This document shows positions 46,957 through 59,776 of a stretch of 64,000 nucleotides of DNA, piece after piece. A program made the position numbers and the translations under genes. The stretch covers positions 59,164,486 to 59,228,485 of the forward strand of contig CATQJL010000305.1 of assembly GCA_958299035.1 (NCBI GenBank), written 5' to 3'. The DNA is from Cylicocyclus nassatus (lineage: Eukaryota > Nematoda > Chromadorea > Rhabditida > Strongylidae). Below the pieces are notes generated by a model. The model saw nothing but the letters and a program-made list of their open reading frames with translations. It was not told the DNA's origin and made no database searches. Every line of letters starts with the position of its first letter. The first letter of the stretch is position 1.

Positions 46957-48061
46957 AGGGTCAAGCGTGGGGTGTTGCATGCCACACCTGGGGGGTCGTA
47001 TTGGGGAGTCAAAAGGGGAGGGGGTCGTAGTTGGGTAATCTGATAATAGTGATAACATGATATTCGTATCATATCCATAATTAGCATGTCAATTAACCCC
47101 TGTAGACAAAGTTTGAGCGAATTCTGAAGATTCAAGATACTACGCTACCTAAGTGAAATGGTCATTTTCCAACATGGTTAACTTTGTTTCAAAGGTGAAT
47201 CAGCTATCCGTTCCTGCACGCAAGACAAAAACACTATTACCTTTTTGTCCGTCTCAAAATTTCCGCTTCAAAAGACCTCCAAACTGTGGAATCAGAAGCC
47301 ATCTCTTTTCCCATTTTTCGCTTTTAATGGCTGTGTTTTACCAATTATTACTCAGAGCTAAGGAAACGAATCAGGCTCAAATCACTCCTGTGAAAACTAG
47401 GAGATCTAGACTATCAATCCATATAAATATGGTTTGCTAAAAATGTTTTTATGATATAGTTAATGGGGTGTGGCACACCCCCTTAAAAGCCGTGGCTGCC
47501 ACAGCTTTTAAGGGGGTGTGTCACACCCCATTAACTATATAAAAAAACATTTTTAGCGAACAATATTTATATGAATTTATAGCCTAAGCCTAGTAGATTC
47601 CATGTGAATGTTTTCAGCCTGATTCGGCTTCTTAGCTCTGAGTAATATTTGGTGAAAGCACAGTCATCAAAAGCGAAAAATGGGAGAAATGAGATTTTGG
47701 TTGGCTTCTAATTCCACAGTTTGAAGGTCTTTTGTAGCGGGATTTCTGAGATGGACAAAGAAGGAATAGTGCTTTTGTCTTGAGTGCAAAAACGGATAGC
47801 TAATTCACCTTTGAAACAAAGTTAACGTTGGAAAATGACCATTTCACTTAGGTAGCCTAGTATCTTGAATCTTTAAAATACGCTCAAACTTTGTCTACAA
47901 TGGTTAGACATGCTCATTATGGATATGTTGCCCATTATGTTTGACAGGACCTTCAGGTAATGCTAACTTAGGTATATAATTCAGGGGGGTCTTATTGAGA
48001 CAGCAATCAGGGGGGGGGGGGGTAATCAGTGATCGTGGGCCACACCCCTTGCTTGACCCTG
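46957..48061. mobile_element. hAT-like foldback element with perfect 8-bp target duplication
   Basis: It runs from CAGGGTCAAGCGTGGGGTG to CACCCCTTGCTTGACCCTG and is flanked by ATTATATA on both sides. Long arms include CAAACTTTGTCTACA and its inverse. The centre (about 47460-47545) is a near-perfect hairpin, TTAATGGGGTGTGGCACACC and inverse. It is related to 23568-24832. No transposase is visible. Confidence 0.8.
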
Positions 48062-48239
48062 ATTATATACCAAATTCAGGTCACATGCGCAGAAACAAAG
48101 ACCTCAAAGTGCTCATATTAACAGAGCGCTAAAACAGATGGCTAGGTCTTGAAGCGATGAAGCGTTTGATAACTTGTGGCGTAGTACTGGCAAACGAAAC
48201 AGTTGGCGATTAGCCCCTTCAGTAGAAGTTCTGTGTCAT

Positions 48240-48720
48240 AGGACGGCGACAACAGCTATAGATCTCACAAAGGAAGGATACCAACATTCGTGGGCGATTG
48301 AAGATGAGATGTATATCAGTAGACGCGTCTTTGAACGCTGATTCCAAAACTGCTTTCCCCTTTTGCGGAACAAGTTTCCGAAAAACGTTGTGGCGCTCAA
48401 ATGTCCAAATTTGTCAAGGTTTAGGTGGCCCACAATTGGCGAAAAGCTATACAAAAACACCGGAAATTTTGTACCGAGTATATTGTTTACAAAGGAACAA
48501 TGCCTATGGAAATTGCATAGGGTGTTGTTTTAGAGCTTTTCGCTGATTTCAAGCCACTCAATGCTTGGCAAATCTGGACATTCAAACGTTCATAACTTCT
48601 TACAGAAACCTATTCCGCAAAAAAGAAAGCAGATTTGGAATCAGCGTTCAAAGGCGCATCTAACGATATACGTCTCATCTTAAAATGCCAACTAGCGTTG
48701 GTATCCTCCCCTTGTCAGCA
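48240..48720. mobile_element. TIR element related to the CAAGGGAA family
   Basis: Inverted arms include AAGGAAGGATACCAACATTC on the left, mirrored near 48690-48715, plus GAACGCTGATTCCAAAACTG. Ends are less certain than in the 21480 copy. Confidence 0.55.
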
Positions 48721-48874
48721 CGTCACCGCAGTCTCAAGAATTTTCAAAACCATGCTTTCTTGTGCAACATGCAAATAAAGTTGTCTGAACATAAGCTTAT
48801 CTAGCCAAAAAAGTGAATGCAATATGATCTCAGTTTTAAAAAAAATTATTCAAAATTCTGTGAATTGTGTAAGA

Positions 48875-49549
48875 TACAGGGTGTCCCAAAAATGTGCACA
48901 CTGTTTGATCGTCAATGACTTCCTTGTTTTGATGACTGTTAGCAAACTTTTGGTACCATTTGTTGAAGCGAGGTCAACTTATAATTGGATTTACGGTATG
49001 GAGCGAATCATCGATCGCTCTTGATTACTGTAGTACTCAGTAGGTACAGTAGGTACTTCGACAAAGATTTTAGGCCATTGGAGACCATATTCTGCCTCGG
49101 AACAAAACCGAACAAGTCAAAATCTTTTGTACTATGATATAGGAGCCTCTAATTTCGAGTATGAGTTTCCTAGTTAATGTGATGCTTCTTTAACTAAGTT
49201 ATCCCAAGTAAATCGTAATAATGAATTCCCAGCATTTGTCAGAAATGTGATTACACCCTCAGAGTAGCTAAAAGCACAAAAAGTCATATAGTGGAATCAA
49301 CGTGGGCGAAAACCCTAGAATACGATTTTTCATATCTTTTGAGAAGACAGACGGCATATTTAACAATGGTCTCATTTGCTGAAAGTTATCGTAATCCTAC
49401 AGTAACAAAGGAAGATCGGAGATTCTTTCCATGCTGCAAAACTAAGCTAAAACTCGCTCTACAGAATGGTACCCAAAGTTCGACAAAAGACATCAAATCA
49501 GAGAAGCTATTAACAATCAGACAGTGTGCACAATTTTTGGAACACTGTA
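48875..49549. mobile_element. Tc1/mariner-like MITE
   Basis: TACAGGGTGTCCCAAAAATG and the inverse CAATTTTTGGAACACTGTA bound it. It is intergenic, about 0.5 kb before the gene C promoter region. Confidence 0.7.
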
Positions 49550-50069
49550 TATACACCCTGCATTCGAGATGATTTGCTATTGTAAGATGCAGAGCCTCTC
49601 CTAGCTCGTAAGGTAGTTCGGTACCATTTCCGCAACAGGTTAGTGAACTTCGCTTTCGTGGTATCTAACTTATATCATCTAAGTTAGTTTTGTACGATAA
49701 TATATTGAATTGCCACAAGCTAACGAAATGCTCTGAATTGTACACTATGCCCTAGACTTTGGTGTAGCATCAACACAGTGACCAGTAAGTGGTTCTAGCA
49801 CTAACTCTCATTAGACTGGCAAATAAAATGATTAAGTTTTTATGTTGTATCAACGACCCCAAACAAATCAAGGTCATAATAATTAAGCAAAGAAATCTAA
49901 CAATATTTTTGCAAGAACATTCCCGTGTACTAACTAGTAAAAATTTGATCCAACTGATTTGCTTAATTATGTCTCGAAACAACAAACGTGTAACTAAAAG
50001 AATTGTTTGTTCAGTGATTTTATCATAACAATCGTGTGTTTCTAGTGTATACCAACAGTCTATATCTGT

Positions 50070-50106
50070 TCAGCTAATGTACATGACTTATGTTTACGTA
50101 TAAAAA
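50070..50106 (+). promoter_or_regulatory. Core promoter of gene C
   Basis: TTCAGCTAATGTACATGACT, then TATGTTTACG and TATAAAAA (50099-50106), 47 nt before the ATG. Upstream similarity to gene A continues at least to 50023 (TTATCATAACAATCGTGTG). Confidence 0.7.
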
Positions 50107-50145
50107 GCCGCGGCACTGAAGAGCAATTCAATTTTATCTCCAACG

Positions 50146-53100
50146 ATGAGGTTCTCTCTTCTTGGAGTGGTGAGTTTTAACGATTCGATCAGCTCTTCTA
50201 AATCTCTCTTGGTGCGAAATTTACGAGGTTACACGGTAAACTTCGAATGACATCTCTAAGCCAATTACTAGAAAATCATCGCAACATCTAAACCAGTTCA
50301 TTCCCATTTTTCAGAAAAAAAAGTGCTGTATTCAGCCTTTTTCCTAATGCTGAAACGATGTCAGAACAAGTTTTTTTCCGATCTAGTGATCAAAAAGTTC
50401 TTGAAGATTTCAACAACTTTGTCGTACAATGACTACAGCTTCTAGACCCTCAATATTTGACTTATGTTCCAAAAAACACTAATCTACAGCGCCTCCTCTA
50501 CTCTTCAAAATTCTGAAGCTCTGATAGTTTTTCTCGGGAATCTTTACATGAATTTTGTTCGACGAGCTTTTTTTGTAATTTCGAATCTTCCACTATGTTT
50601 GACTTCTTCTTGCTTGCTAGAATCACTGATAAAAAGAGATGGTTTTGTGATTTTTGTTTTTGAGAAATTTGATGGATTGAAAGCAAATATCGACAGTGCC
50701 AAACTAATAGTCTATTTAAGAAAATGCTTTTCAGTTACTATTCTCAACTTTATGCGTTGTTGTCAACTCGAACTCTGTGACCGGCTACGGGAGCGTCACC
50801 CTTCGCGTTGGCGGGCCCAGCAACAGTGCGTTTTCTTCCTATACAGTTTCACATTTCAATCAAAAAAATTTTTTTAGAGCTTGGAGATACGGTTCGTTAT
50901 ATCTATCTTGAATAGACTTGTAAGTTGCAACCTCAAAGTATCCTCCGACTTCGTTGTGCGAAGTTACTGCAACAAATAAACCTTTTTTAGATATAGCTAA
51001 CGAGATTTTCATCACTTTGTTTGTCATGATAAGTTGCTCAAATAGTATCTGAGCTAGAATCCAATTATAGCTTGCAATCCTATATGCTAATTATGACATG
51101 CGAATACGTAGAATGAGTGTCGTCAAACCTTATTAGGTTAAGTGCCTAAGTCAACTTTGTGATATCGTCGCTTAATTTAAGGAGCTCTCAACATTTAAGG
51201 TTGAACCTGATGCTGAGGTCGAGGGGACAAATGTGCCGGTAAGTTGAATGACTCGTATCGCATTGCTCTAGTTAATGAGCAACTTATTTACAGGAAGATG
51301 AGCTTCCCGGTGATAAACAGACTGTAGGTGAAGAGGTGGGGCCAATTTTCAATAAGTTTTATTTTTTTGACACTGTACTGCACGAGCGTGTTCGCGAAAT
51401 TTATAGAGATACATTGTGTTCATGCAAAACAAAACTCAGCAAGCGAGACCACAATTTAAATAATTGCGAGCTCACCAGAATTAGGAGTATAGCACCCCAC
51501 CCTTTATTCGGTGTATCTCCAGGCAAAAATCAGAAAGTAATTAGCGCCTCGGGTGCTCAGCTAAGAATTTAGGAAAATTCGAAATCGATTTGTAGCGATA
51601 ATGCGTTTGAGGCAAAACTCTAGATTTAGAGTTTTGGGGCGTTTTTTTGAAGTCAAGATCAGAACTTGAATATCTAGCTTCTCGATGTTGCTTTTTTTCT
51701 ATAGTGAGATTTTTTATAGAATTCCTTACGAAACGATTGCAATTGAATTCCGAAATTTCTTGTTGACTTCGTAACATCTTGGACAGGTGTGGGGTTTTAG
51801 CTTTAAGATGTGATGCCATAAAACTCCTAAATTCTGCTTGATGAACTGACTTATTCTGCCTTGAATCCTTGCATAAGTGATTCATCAAATTAGGAAAAAG
51901 CAGGAACTGCTGGTCGAAATTCTTGACGGTGCTGTAATTTTCTTGTTTGAAAGTCAGAGTTCTCAGCCTGAAAAAAGGGAACAATCTGCTTTGACTGAAA
52001 ATAATGAACACCCAAATTTGACACAAAGCCAGTCTTGTTTGAAAATAAGTTTTTGATCAGCTAATTTGATGAGCGGAATTCGGTGCAGTTTACAATCCAC
52101 TCAACAAAAAATTACATCCTTTTGGCTCATGCACCCAATAAGTTCGCACTTGCAGCATATTACACCCAAACTTTTGTCTGATAAAGTATACTGGGATCAT
52201 AAAAGAACACTGCAACGTGTGTATTTTTGCGGAAACTTTTTTATACCAAAAAAGAATCTGTTCCGAAAATAGAAAAACTCTGGTCATAATACAGGGTGTC
52301 CCAAAAGTAAGTACACACTTTTCAATCGCCAATATCTCTCTTCCTAATGGGTCTTTTTTCGCCATTCAAGTACCGTTCTGTAGAGGAGGCTTCAACTTAG
52401 ATTATCTGTATCGAGTGAATCACCGATCGCTCTTCATTACTGTAGGATTACTGTAGGAACTTCGACAAAGATTTTAGGCCATTGGAAGCCATATGCTGAC
52501 TTGGAACAAAACCAAACAAGCCAAAAACCCTTGTGCTATGGTTGTGGAAGCCGCTGATTTTGAATATGAATTTTCCACTTTACTTTGATGTTTCTTTTTA
52601 GAGTTCTCCCAGGTAAACCGTAATAAACGACTTCCCAGTATTTGTCAGGAATGTGATTGCACCGTCAAAAAAGCTGAAATCACTCGTAAAAAGTTATGTA
52701 GTGGAATCAGCGTGCGCGAAAACCCTAGTACACAATTAGATATTTTGAAAAAAATTTTGTCAGATTGCATATTTGTCATTGATTCCACATGCTGGAAGTT
52801 ATTACCGTAACCCCACAGTACTGAAGAGCGATCGGTGATTCGCTCGATAAAGAAAATCTAAGTTAAAGCCTCCTCTACAGAATGGTACTTGAATCGCGAA
52901 AAAAGACCCATTGGGAAGAGAGATATTGGCGATTGAAAAGTGTGTACTTACTTTTGGGACACCCTGTATATTGTTAACACTTTATGCTAACAACATTGAC
53001 AAGCTTTGTTTGTTCAAGGCCGAAGAATCCCCCGAAGAAGAAGAAGAAGAAGAAGAAGAAGAAGAAGAAGAAGAAGAAGAGGACTCGGAAGAAGAAGAAA

Positions 53101-56100
53101 GCGGCAGCGTGAGTTGGTACAATGCGAACTATTTAAAAAATTGTTGTCAAAGTTGTATACGCCAAAATCGGAAAAGAACTCTGCAACTCTGGTTGTTTAT
53201 AAAGTTCTCGGAATATTTACGAAAAGATGGATTTTTTAAGGTTTACAAATTCTTTTGTTTATATTATTAGCTTCTCATGTATAATCTTGAACAAATTTTT
53301 TTAAGGGCATTGATTCCGAAGATGAAGACGATGAAGAAAATGTGAGTTCCTATAGAACTCTTTGTAGGATTGGCCAAACGAACATAGCACATTGGAAGTA
53401 AAAGAACTAACTTGATATTTCAAGAAAGTTTCTTCAAATGCCAAAAACAGTGTGTGTTATTAAAGAAAACATTGTGTTAATCTAGCTGATAATGTAAAAT
53501 GATTCGAAAATCAAATAAATTCGACCATTTGATGGAAGCGAAGGCCCTAGTGTAGCCAATAAAGATTTTATCAAATTCACCCAAGCTATAAAAATGTAAC
53601 ATAATTTTTGGATAGTCTTGCAATATGGCAAACATGTGACGGATATTGATGATAAGCGCACCTAGTCCCTAGCTACACTAGTTTCTCTTTGTAAAATGAT
53701 TATACCAAACAAACGCTTTCTGTTCAAAGTCTTTTCAAATTTGATAGAAACAGACCTCAAAGATTGTCGATTAATGATGACTTATGAAAATAAAAGCGAA
53801 AAGCTCATGTTCACTCTCTTTCTATTCGCAAAAATAGTAAACATGTGGGTCATTTGTTAGAACACACTTACTAATGAGTAACAGTTTCCTCAACGCTGAG
53901 AAGTACACTCTGTATCAATAGGAATGGCGGTTGCTGGGTGAGACTTTGAACTCTGCATCTCTCTCGCGAGCGTGCTCTCTAATTATTTCCCAGGCTTAAT
54001 TAGCTACAGAAGTTCCGCCCTCTGCCCGTTGCTCCCAATGAAACAGAGGATAGTAGTTCAGTAGCCTCTCCGACCGCAAATTCAAGCTTGGGCTTGAAAA
54101 CGAACCTCCAAGAATTTTATTCGTAGCTTTGGCGAATATGCATGACACATGCAAGAATGATATAATGTGAGCGGAAAGAAAAGACAGTTTTCTTGCAAAG
54201 TGAAAATTCTTACTTTGAGAAGTAGGATTACATGTTAATGTTTCAAAGCACTGCTTCATTGAACGGAGCCCCAGTAATCCTTTACTGAGCTTGACGAATC
54301 CTTTCCTTCTATCGTTGCGAGGGCGCGTAATGAAATTTTTATTGATGGTTCGAACCGTAAGTCCCAAAAGAAAAGTCAAAGTTTGTTGATGTTTCCTTTC
54401 CGGACGGCGCCAAATTTGAGGATTTCCCAACATTAGCTTTTCGCAATAACACATAGGAAAAATGATCAAGTATCAATTTGCAGGTGTAAAAATTTTACTT
54501 TATATTGATTTTGATGTGTACTGCCCTATCAAATAAGCAACTTGTTTGCAGAGCGACGAAGAAGATGATCATGAAGAACATTCGGTAAGAAAGGAGAAGG
54601 ATGCATACAAGTTACTTAGATCTTCAAGCTTTTTTAGGAAGACAATGCTGACAAAAAGAGCCCCAGCCTTCCAGAAACCCGTCCCGAGGTAAGCATCAAC
54701 TCTCAGACATTTCTTTTTTGGACTCTGCGCTGTACGGCCTTTGTTCTAATCAGCAAAGGAAAGGGCAAACAATTCGCTCGCATTGCGGGCGAAGTAGCGA
54801 CTCCTATGAGAAAGATGAGAATGCGATAGATGCTTCTGAGCTTTTATTTCAAACATAAAATTTTTTTCAGCAGTTCGATCAACTCATTTTGAAGTTGACT
54901 GCACTCATCATCATCAAAAATATCATGCTCCTCTACAATCAATATGAAAGTCGGCCTAGTCACAAAGTATCTGTAGCACGCTCTGGATAAAGGCGAAGTA
55001 GTTCAATTACATTTTTGCCAAGCAAACACTTGCTGACGTATCTTTCATCAAGTTCGCTGGTTACATATACCTTGTACACATTTCGGTTGATCACTTGCGC
55101 TGCATTTTTACTGGTGAAAAGAATGCAATTTTCGAAACATTTTCTGATTAGTTCCCTATGTCGCCGCATGTAAAGTGCCTTTTTGGGGTAAAAAAGCTAC
55201 AGTTATTATAAGCCTTCGAACAGTTTTGAACAACCTCTAATTCTTCAAAATTATAGGCAATTTTTTAAAACAAACTATATATCAAAAATAGAAGCAATTT
55301 TCGGGTCAAGCAATGGCGCATTGCACCAAATCATCAGAAATGCACACAGATTGCTTTACAGGCTAGTAAAAGTAATCCTGCTATACTAGAGAAAACTGCA
55401 TAATCCAATTTTTCTCCCTTTTTCAATTTTAGAGTTCACCGGCTGCGAATTCAAGCGCATAAAAAGAAGCACGATGTCGTTGAATTCTTACTTTTCGTAG
55501 ATGATGCGCTGATACATGCGCTTCATAAAAAATTTTTAGTACATATTTCTTCCAATATTATTGTGGGTTTTAAATATGAATCTTGTACGCTTGAAACCCC
55601 ATTCACAGGCTATTGTGCATAGATGCCGAAGCTTTTCTGTATCAAAATTTATAAATTCACTTCGCTTATTCAGAATGAAGGAGAAGGAGGTGAAGGAGGT
55701 GCACCAGCGGAACCAGCTGCTCCGGCCTCGGGACCATCTTCTCCGGCGGGACCAGGTGCTCCGGCGCGCCCACCTGCACAAAAGAAGGTTGCGAATGGCA
55801 AATCGAAGGGACCAAAGTCATTGAAGAAAAAGCAAAACAAGAAGAAGGGAAAAAAACCAAATGGAAAAGGCAAAAGGCCTGGAAAAAACGGAAAGAACAA
55901 CAAGAATGGAAAGAATGGAAAAAATCCAGGAAAATCAAGTGGAAAGCCAGGAAAAAAGGGCACGGGCGTAAAAAAGCCGGGCCATAAGAAGACACCACAG
56001 GTAGTCGCAAATATCACTATAAATAAATGAGTTATCAAGACACATTTTCATGACATAGACCCGTTTCAAACAAAGCCTATGCGCTTAACTTTAGAAATAA

Positions 56101-56641
56101 TTTCGTATGATTTTGCAAGGTTTACCTGTCTGCTATCCGACAAGAAATGAAATTAAAGTTCTTTTGAAGCACGCTTTTATATTACAAGTTGAGGCTTATA
56201 ACGTAGACCAAAGCTTTAAAGGAATCAGTACAACAGTTTCCAAATGCTTCCCCTAAAAATTTCACAAGTAGAGAATTAGCATCTACATAGATAGCTAAGT
56301 GCGATACGTGTCCTATAAATCTGTCTTAGAGCTTAGATCCAACAACACAGTGTTTTAAGTGAAATTAACTGTAAGCTTTCTAAGTAAATACTAATAGATA
56401 AAAAACCATATTTTGGACAATTTTTGGAATGACTTAGATCAAGCATCTTGAAAACAAACTTTTCTAAATAGCTAATTTTTTGCGTATAGCAATTACTGAC
56501 ACTCAAATCTATTAATGCCAACTCCGTACCTAGGATATTGAAAGTAGAAGATTTGGAGAGATGAGTCGAAGCGAGTAAGGTCAAGCGGAAAAGTACTAAA
56601 ATTACCTTTTATAGAAGAAAGGAAAGCTACACAAGCATTAA
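50146..56641 (+). CDS. Gene C: secreted acidic/lysine-rich microexon protein, 11 predicted exons
   Basis: Predicted exons: 50146-50169, 50735-50825, 50878-50891, 51200-51238, 51294-51335, 53019-53108, 53306-53341, 54552-54584, 54638-54688, 55674-56000, 56615-56641; 774 nt, 257 residues. The signal peptide is MRFSLLGV then LLFSTLCVVVNSNS. The exon at 53019 encodes the longest poly-Glu run of the family, from a GAA microsatellite. Further acidic exons follow (GIDSEDEDDEEN; SDEEDDHEEHS). The 327-nt exon carries a Gly/Glu start, a Pro/Ala hinge (EPAAPASGPSSPAGPGAP) and Lys/Asn/Gly repeats such as GKNGKNNKNGKNGKNPGK. The end is KKGKLHKH and TAA. In exon 3 the GTTCGT donor is required, because reading on toward the later GTAAGT meets a TAG. 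It is closer to A than to B in its exons. Confidence 0.73.
52290..52968. mobile_element. Tc1/mariner-like MITE in gene C intron
   Basis: TACAGGGTGTCCCAAAAGTA and the inverse TACTTTTGGGACACCCTGTA bound it, each end containing TA. It occupies the same intron position as the element in gene B; gene A is empty there. Confidence 0.8.
53030..53089 (+). repeat. GAA microsatellite inside a coding exon
   Basis: An uninterrupted run of GAA triplets, then GAG GAC TCG and more GAA, encodes poly-Glu. The equivalent run is shorter in gene A (2389-2427) and absent in gene B. Confidence 0.85.
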
Positions 56642-56728
56642 GAGGCGCTCCGGCTCACGCTTTCCGAACGAGCGTACTGAAGTGAGTGCGAATTTCAGTT
56701 CGTAAACGTAGTTTTCCATTGCTACTTA

Positions 56729-57181
56729 CAAGGGAATGGTCAGAAGTCGAAGTGGCCAATCCATACAAGCTGCATATCATTAGATGCAGCATAAAACGCT
56801 GACTCTAAATCTGTCTTCCCTATCTGCAGAGCGCTTTTGTGTACGAAATGATAAGCCGTTGAATTTCAATATATTGCTAAGAAATTGTTCGTTTAAAGTG
56901 CAAACTCAGTCGTACAAAACTATCCTCGGCTCAGTGCTGGACCAAAACATGCAACTGGGTCACTTCATATGATCCGTACCTAGAGTTGAGCTGAAAAAGC
57001 AATAATGTATCTGATTTCGCAATTTTTGTATACGATTTTTTCGCAATAAAGCTGCTCATAACTTCGCCTACAAAGGCGCTCTGCAAATATGGAAGACAGA
57101 TTTGAAATCAGCATTCTATGTTATATCGAATGGTATGCAGCTTGTATGGATTGGCCACTTCGATTTCTGACCATTCCCTTG
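56729..57181. mobile_element. TIR element (CAAGGGAA ends) in the gene C 3' region
   Basis: Ends CAAGGGAATGGTCAGAAGTC and GACCATTCCCTTG are inverted. Genes A (near 7585) and B (near 20270) show the uninterrupted site. If transcribed it lies between the stop and the conserved AATAAA. Confidence 0.75.
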
Positions 57182-57261
57182 TTAGACCCTTTATCTCTTG
57201 TAGGTTGTAATTATTGAGGTTTTCAGGAAAGTCTTCATGTATCGCGACTGAACGTTCAGAA

Positions 57262-57267
57262 AATAAA
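57262..57267 (+). terminator. Candidate polyadenylation signal of gene C
   Basis: AATAAA in the conserved 3' block, displaced downstream by the 453-bp insertion. Confidence 0.35.
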
Positions 57268-57945
57268 CTGTTGTACTGTTTTCTACTACACAAAGTGACA
57301 TACCCTTGATTACAGGACAAAGCTGAGAAATTTGCGAGACAGCGAAATTTTACAGACAATGAAAGCTTTTCTTTTCATTTTATTTTTTAAACAAGAAAAA
57401 CCTGGTTTGTGGTAGTTCACTGTACGAAAAGGGCAAAAAACACGAAAATCTAGCAAATATAAAACTGCTAAAATATGGGATAACTTCCAGCAGATCCATA
57501 TCTCACATTGTAAAATGGGGAGTGAGTATATAATGCATCGAGCAGGATTTCAAACGACTCAAACCCTACAAACTCAAAGAAGTGAGTGAACATGTCTTGA
57601 GCGCAAAATCTCGCGTTGCAGCTCTATTTTCGAATGTGCTTACAAACTCTTTTTGCACTCTGGTTTTTCCGTTCAATGAGGCTTTGAAAATACAAGTTTC
57701 CAATCGAGTTTCCACTCCCTTCATCATTCGCCTTGCGCTACAATCCTTTGTGAACAAATTTAGAGACCCCTACTCACACAACCTAGCTCCCATTATTCTG
57801 GCGACGCAAGATATGCAAGAAGATAAAAAGTGAAGTGACCTCAGCTAATAAATTGCGTTGCCGATGCACAAATATGAACTGCATGGTGACTGTGGTCACT
57901 TTAAGAGGCTTTCTTACAGCTAAGTCTTCAGTGTATAGGGACATG

Positions 57946-58253
57946 TTAGGTCACTCCGAAAGGTCTATCGGTTTTTTCAACCTATCACAAATACTATGGA
58001 AAGAAAGGCAAACGATTCAAAACTATCGACGCAGCTTTTCTTTCTCTTTGTATTGCCCAAGATGGGAATGGTAAAAACCATGAATTTAAAATTTCGGCGA
58101 TTATTGCACCAACCACAAGAGTAACCGGCACAAAAACATGACTGCCAAAAAGGGGAAAAGCTGGGTCGGATATTATTTGAGTCGTTTGCCTGCCTTCATT
58201 CCACGAGTTTTTACGATAAGTTGAAAAAAAAGGAAAGAACTTTGGACGACCTA
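57946..58253. mobile_element. Mariner-like MITE (TTAGGTC ends), copy 2
   Basis: Matches 20563-20888, including GCCCAAGATGGGAATGGTA, and is followed by the same flank and the GGTTGGT mariner-like start. Confidence 0.65.
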
Positions 58254-58742
58254 GCTGGTGTTTCTCTTTGACTTATAGGTTGGTTCAAACGTAATGTCCT
58301 TTTTCTAGGCCTACTTTCAAAACAACTTTTTTCCTTTAGAATTTATTTTTCAGTGTAGATTCTGCATATCATTGGAAAGCCTTCTTCACGTACTTTTCGA
58401 TAATGGTGAAATTAAGCTTCTATCTCATGTGTGAGAACTTTACCAGTATACTTGGGTAATTCGAAAACTTTTCATCAAATGAATGAATATCGAATAAATT
58501 CGAAAAGGAGAAATCTCGAATAAACGAAAACCGAATAAATTCGAGGTTCAACAAATTCTCGAATGAATGAATTCCGAATTAATTCGGAAAATCAAAAATA
58601 TCGAATGAATGAATATCGAATATATTCGAGCATTGGAAGCCGAATTTCGAATATATATGATTTATCGAATAACTAGAGCAACCATACCTCAAACTTGCTG
58701 ACATATCTGGCTGAAGCCGATCCATTCATAATCAGCACCCTC

Positions 58743-59085
58743 CTGTGGCGGTCGCAGGATTTCGGAATGGGAGGGGCGCGCTAAAAAAAATTTTTGAATG
58801 AAGGTGCGTGGCGTTAGCCACGCACTCCGAAAAAATTTTTGGGTGCTTCTCAAATTTTTTGCAGCCCCATACCCCCCAAAATCAAGAAAAAGGGGGCTGG
58901 TGTCAGCCACGACCCCGAAAAAATTTTTTACAAGGCTAATTTGAATTTTTAAAAATTTTCAAAAATTATTTTAATTATTTACGAGTAAAAACAAGTCACT
59001 TGCACATTTTTATAACCCATATAAGTAACTTTCAAAAATTTCGCGACCCATTCTCGGCGCCCCCCCCCCCCTCGGACCGCCACTG
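58743..59085. mobile_element. hAT MITE (CAGTGGCGG-type ends) inside the outer element
   Basis: Left CTGTGGCGGTCGCAGG and right CTCGGACCGCCACTG, flanked by GCACCCTC at 58735-58742 and 59086-59093. The inner nested copy lacks it, showing the intact target. Partial relatives end TACGCCACTG near 9510 and 35229. Confidence 0.8.
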
Positions 59086-59776
59086 GCACCCTCGTATCCC
59101 CTATACCAACTCCTAGCTCAAAATTTTCCGAAAACGCTGAAATCGATAAAATAGAATCCGGTTTCAACCAGCATCCTCATTCACCCCCCCCCCCCCTCCC
59201 TGTACCAACCCCAACCTCGTAGCTCAAGATTTTCCAAAAATCGACAAAATCGATAAAGTAAATTTTTATCCATAATCAGCACCCTCACTTACCCCGTTGT
59301 ACCAATTCCCAGCCCCGCAACAACGGTGGCCACATATGTATGTCACAAATGCTACGATACAATGCCTGTTCATCGGAGACTTTCGTCTTGTGGGGTGTAA
59401 GCTAGTCGTGGACGAAGGCATGTGGTTTATTCCGCGAAGCGAGTACGATTGCCTCTAGCCCTGGGCATACTGAAGGCATTTCAGTGGTGACGTGGTTTGG
59501 CAATAGTCATGTCCAAACTTATTCTAAAAGTACAGAATGCAGGGCATTTACCTTTTTAGTAAGTTGTACACGCTGAACATTTGTGGTAGGCTGGCGTTAC
59601 AATTGACATCTCGTAACTGGCAAATCGCGTACGGCAGTCTAAACCGTCTAATCCTCCACTACAACTGCGATGCCCTTTACTCAAAATACACCAACTCGCA
59701 CAAAAACTCTAGGGTAGCGAATAGAGGCAGTTGTGCAATATAACTTATGCGAGCAAGAGTGCTCGCTAGTGTGGGC

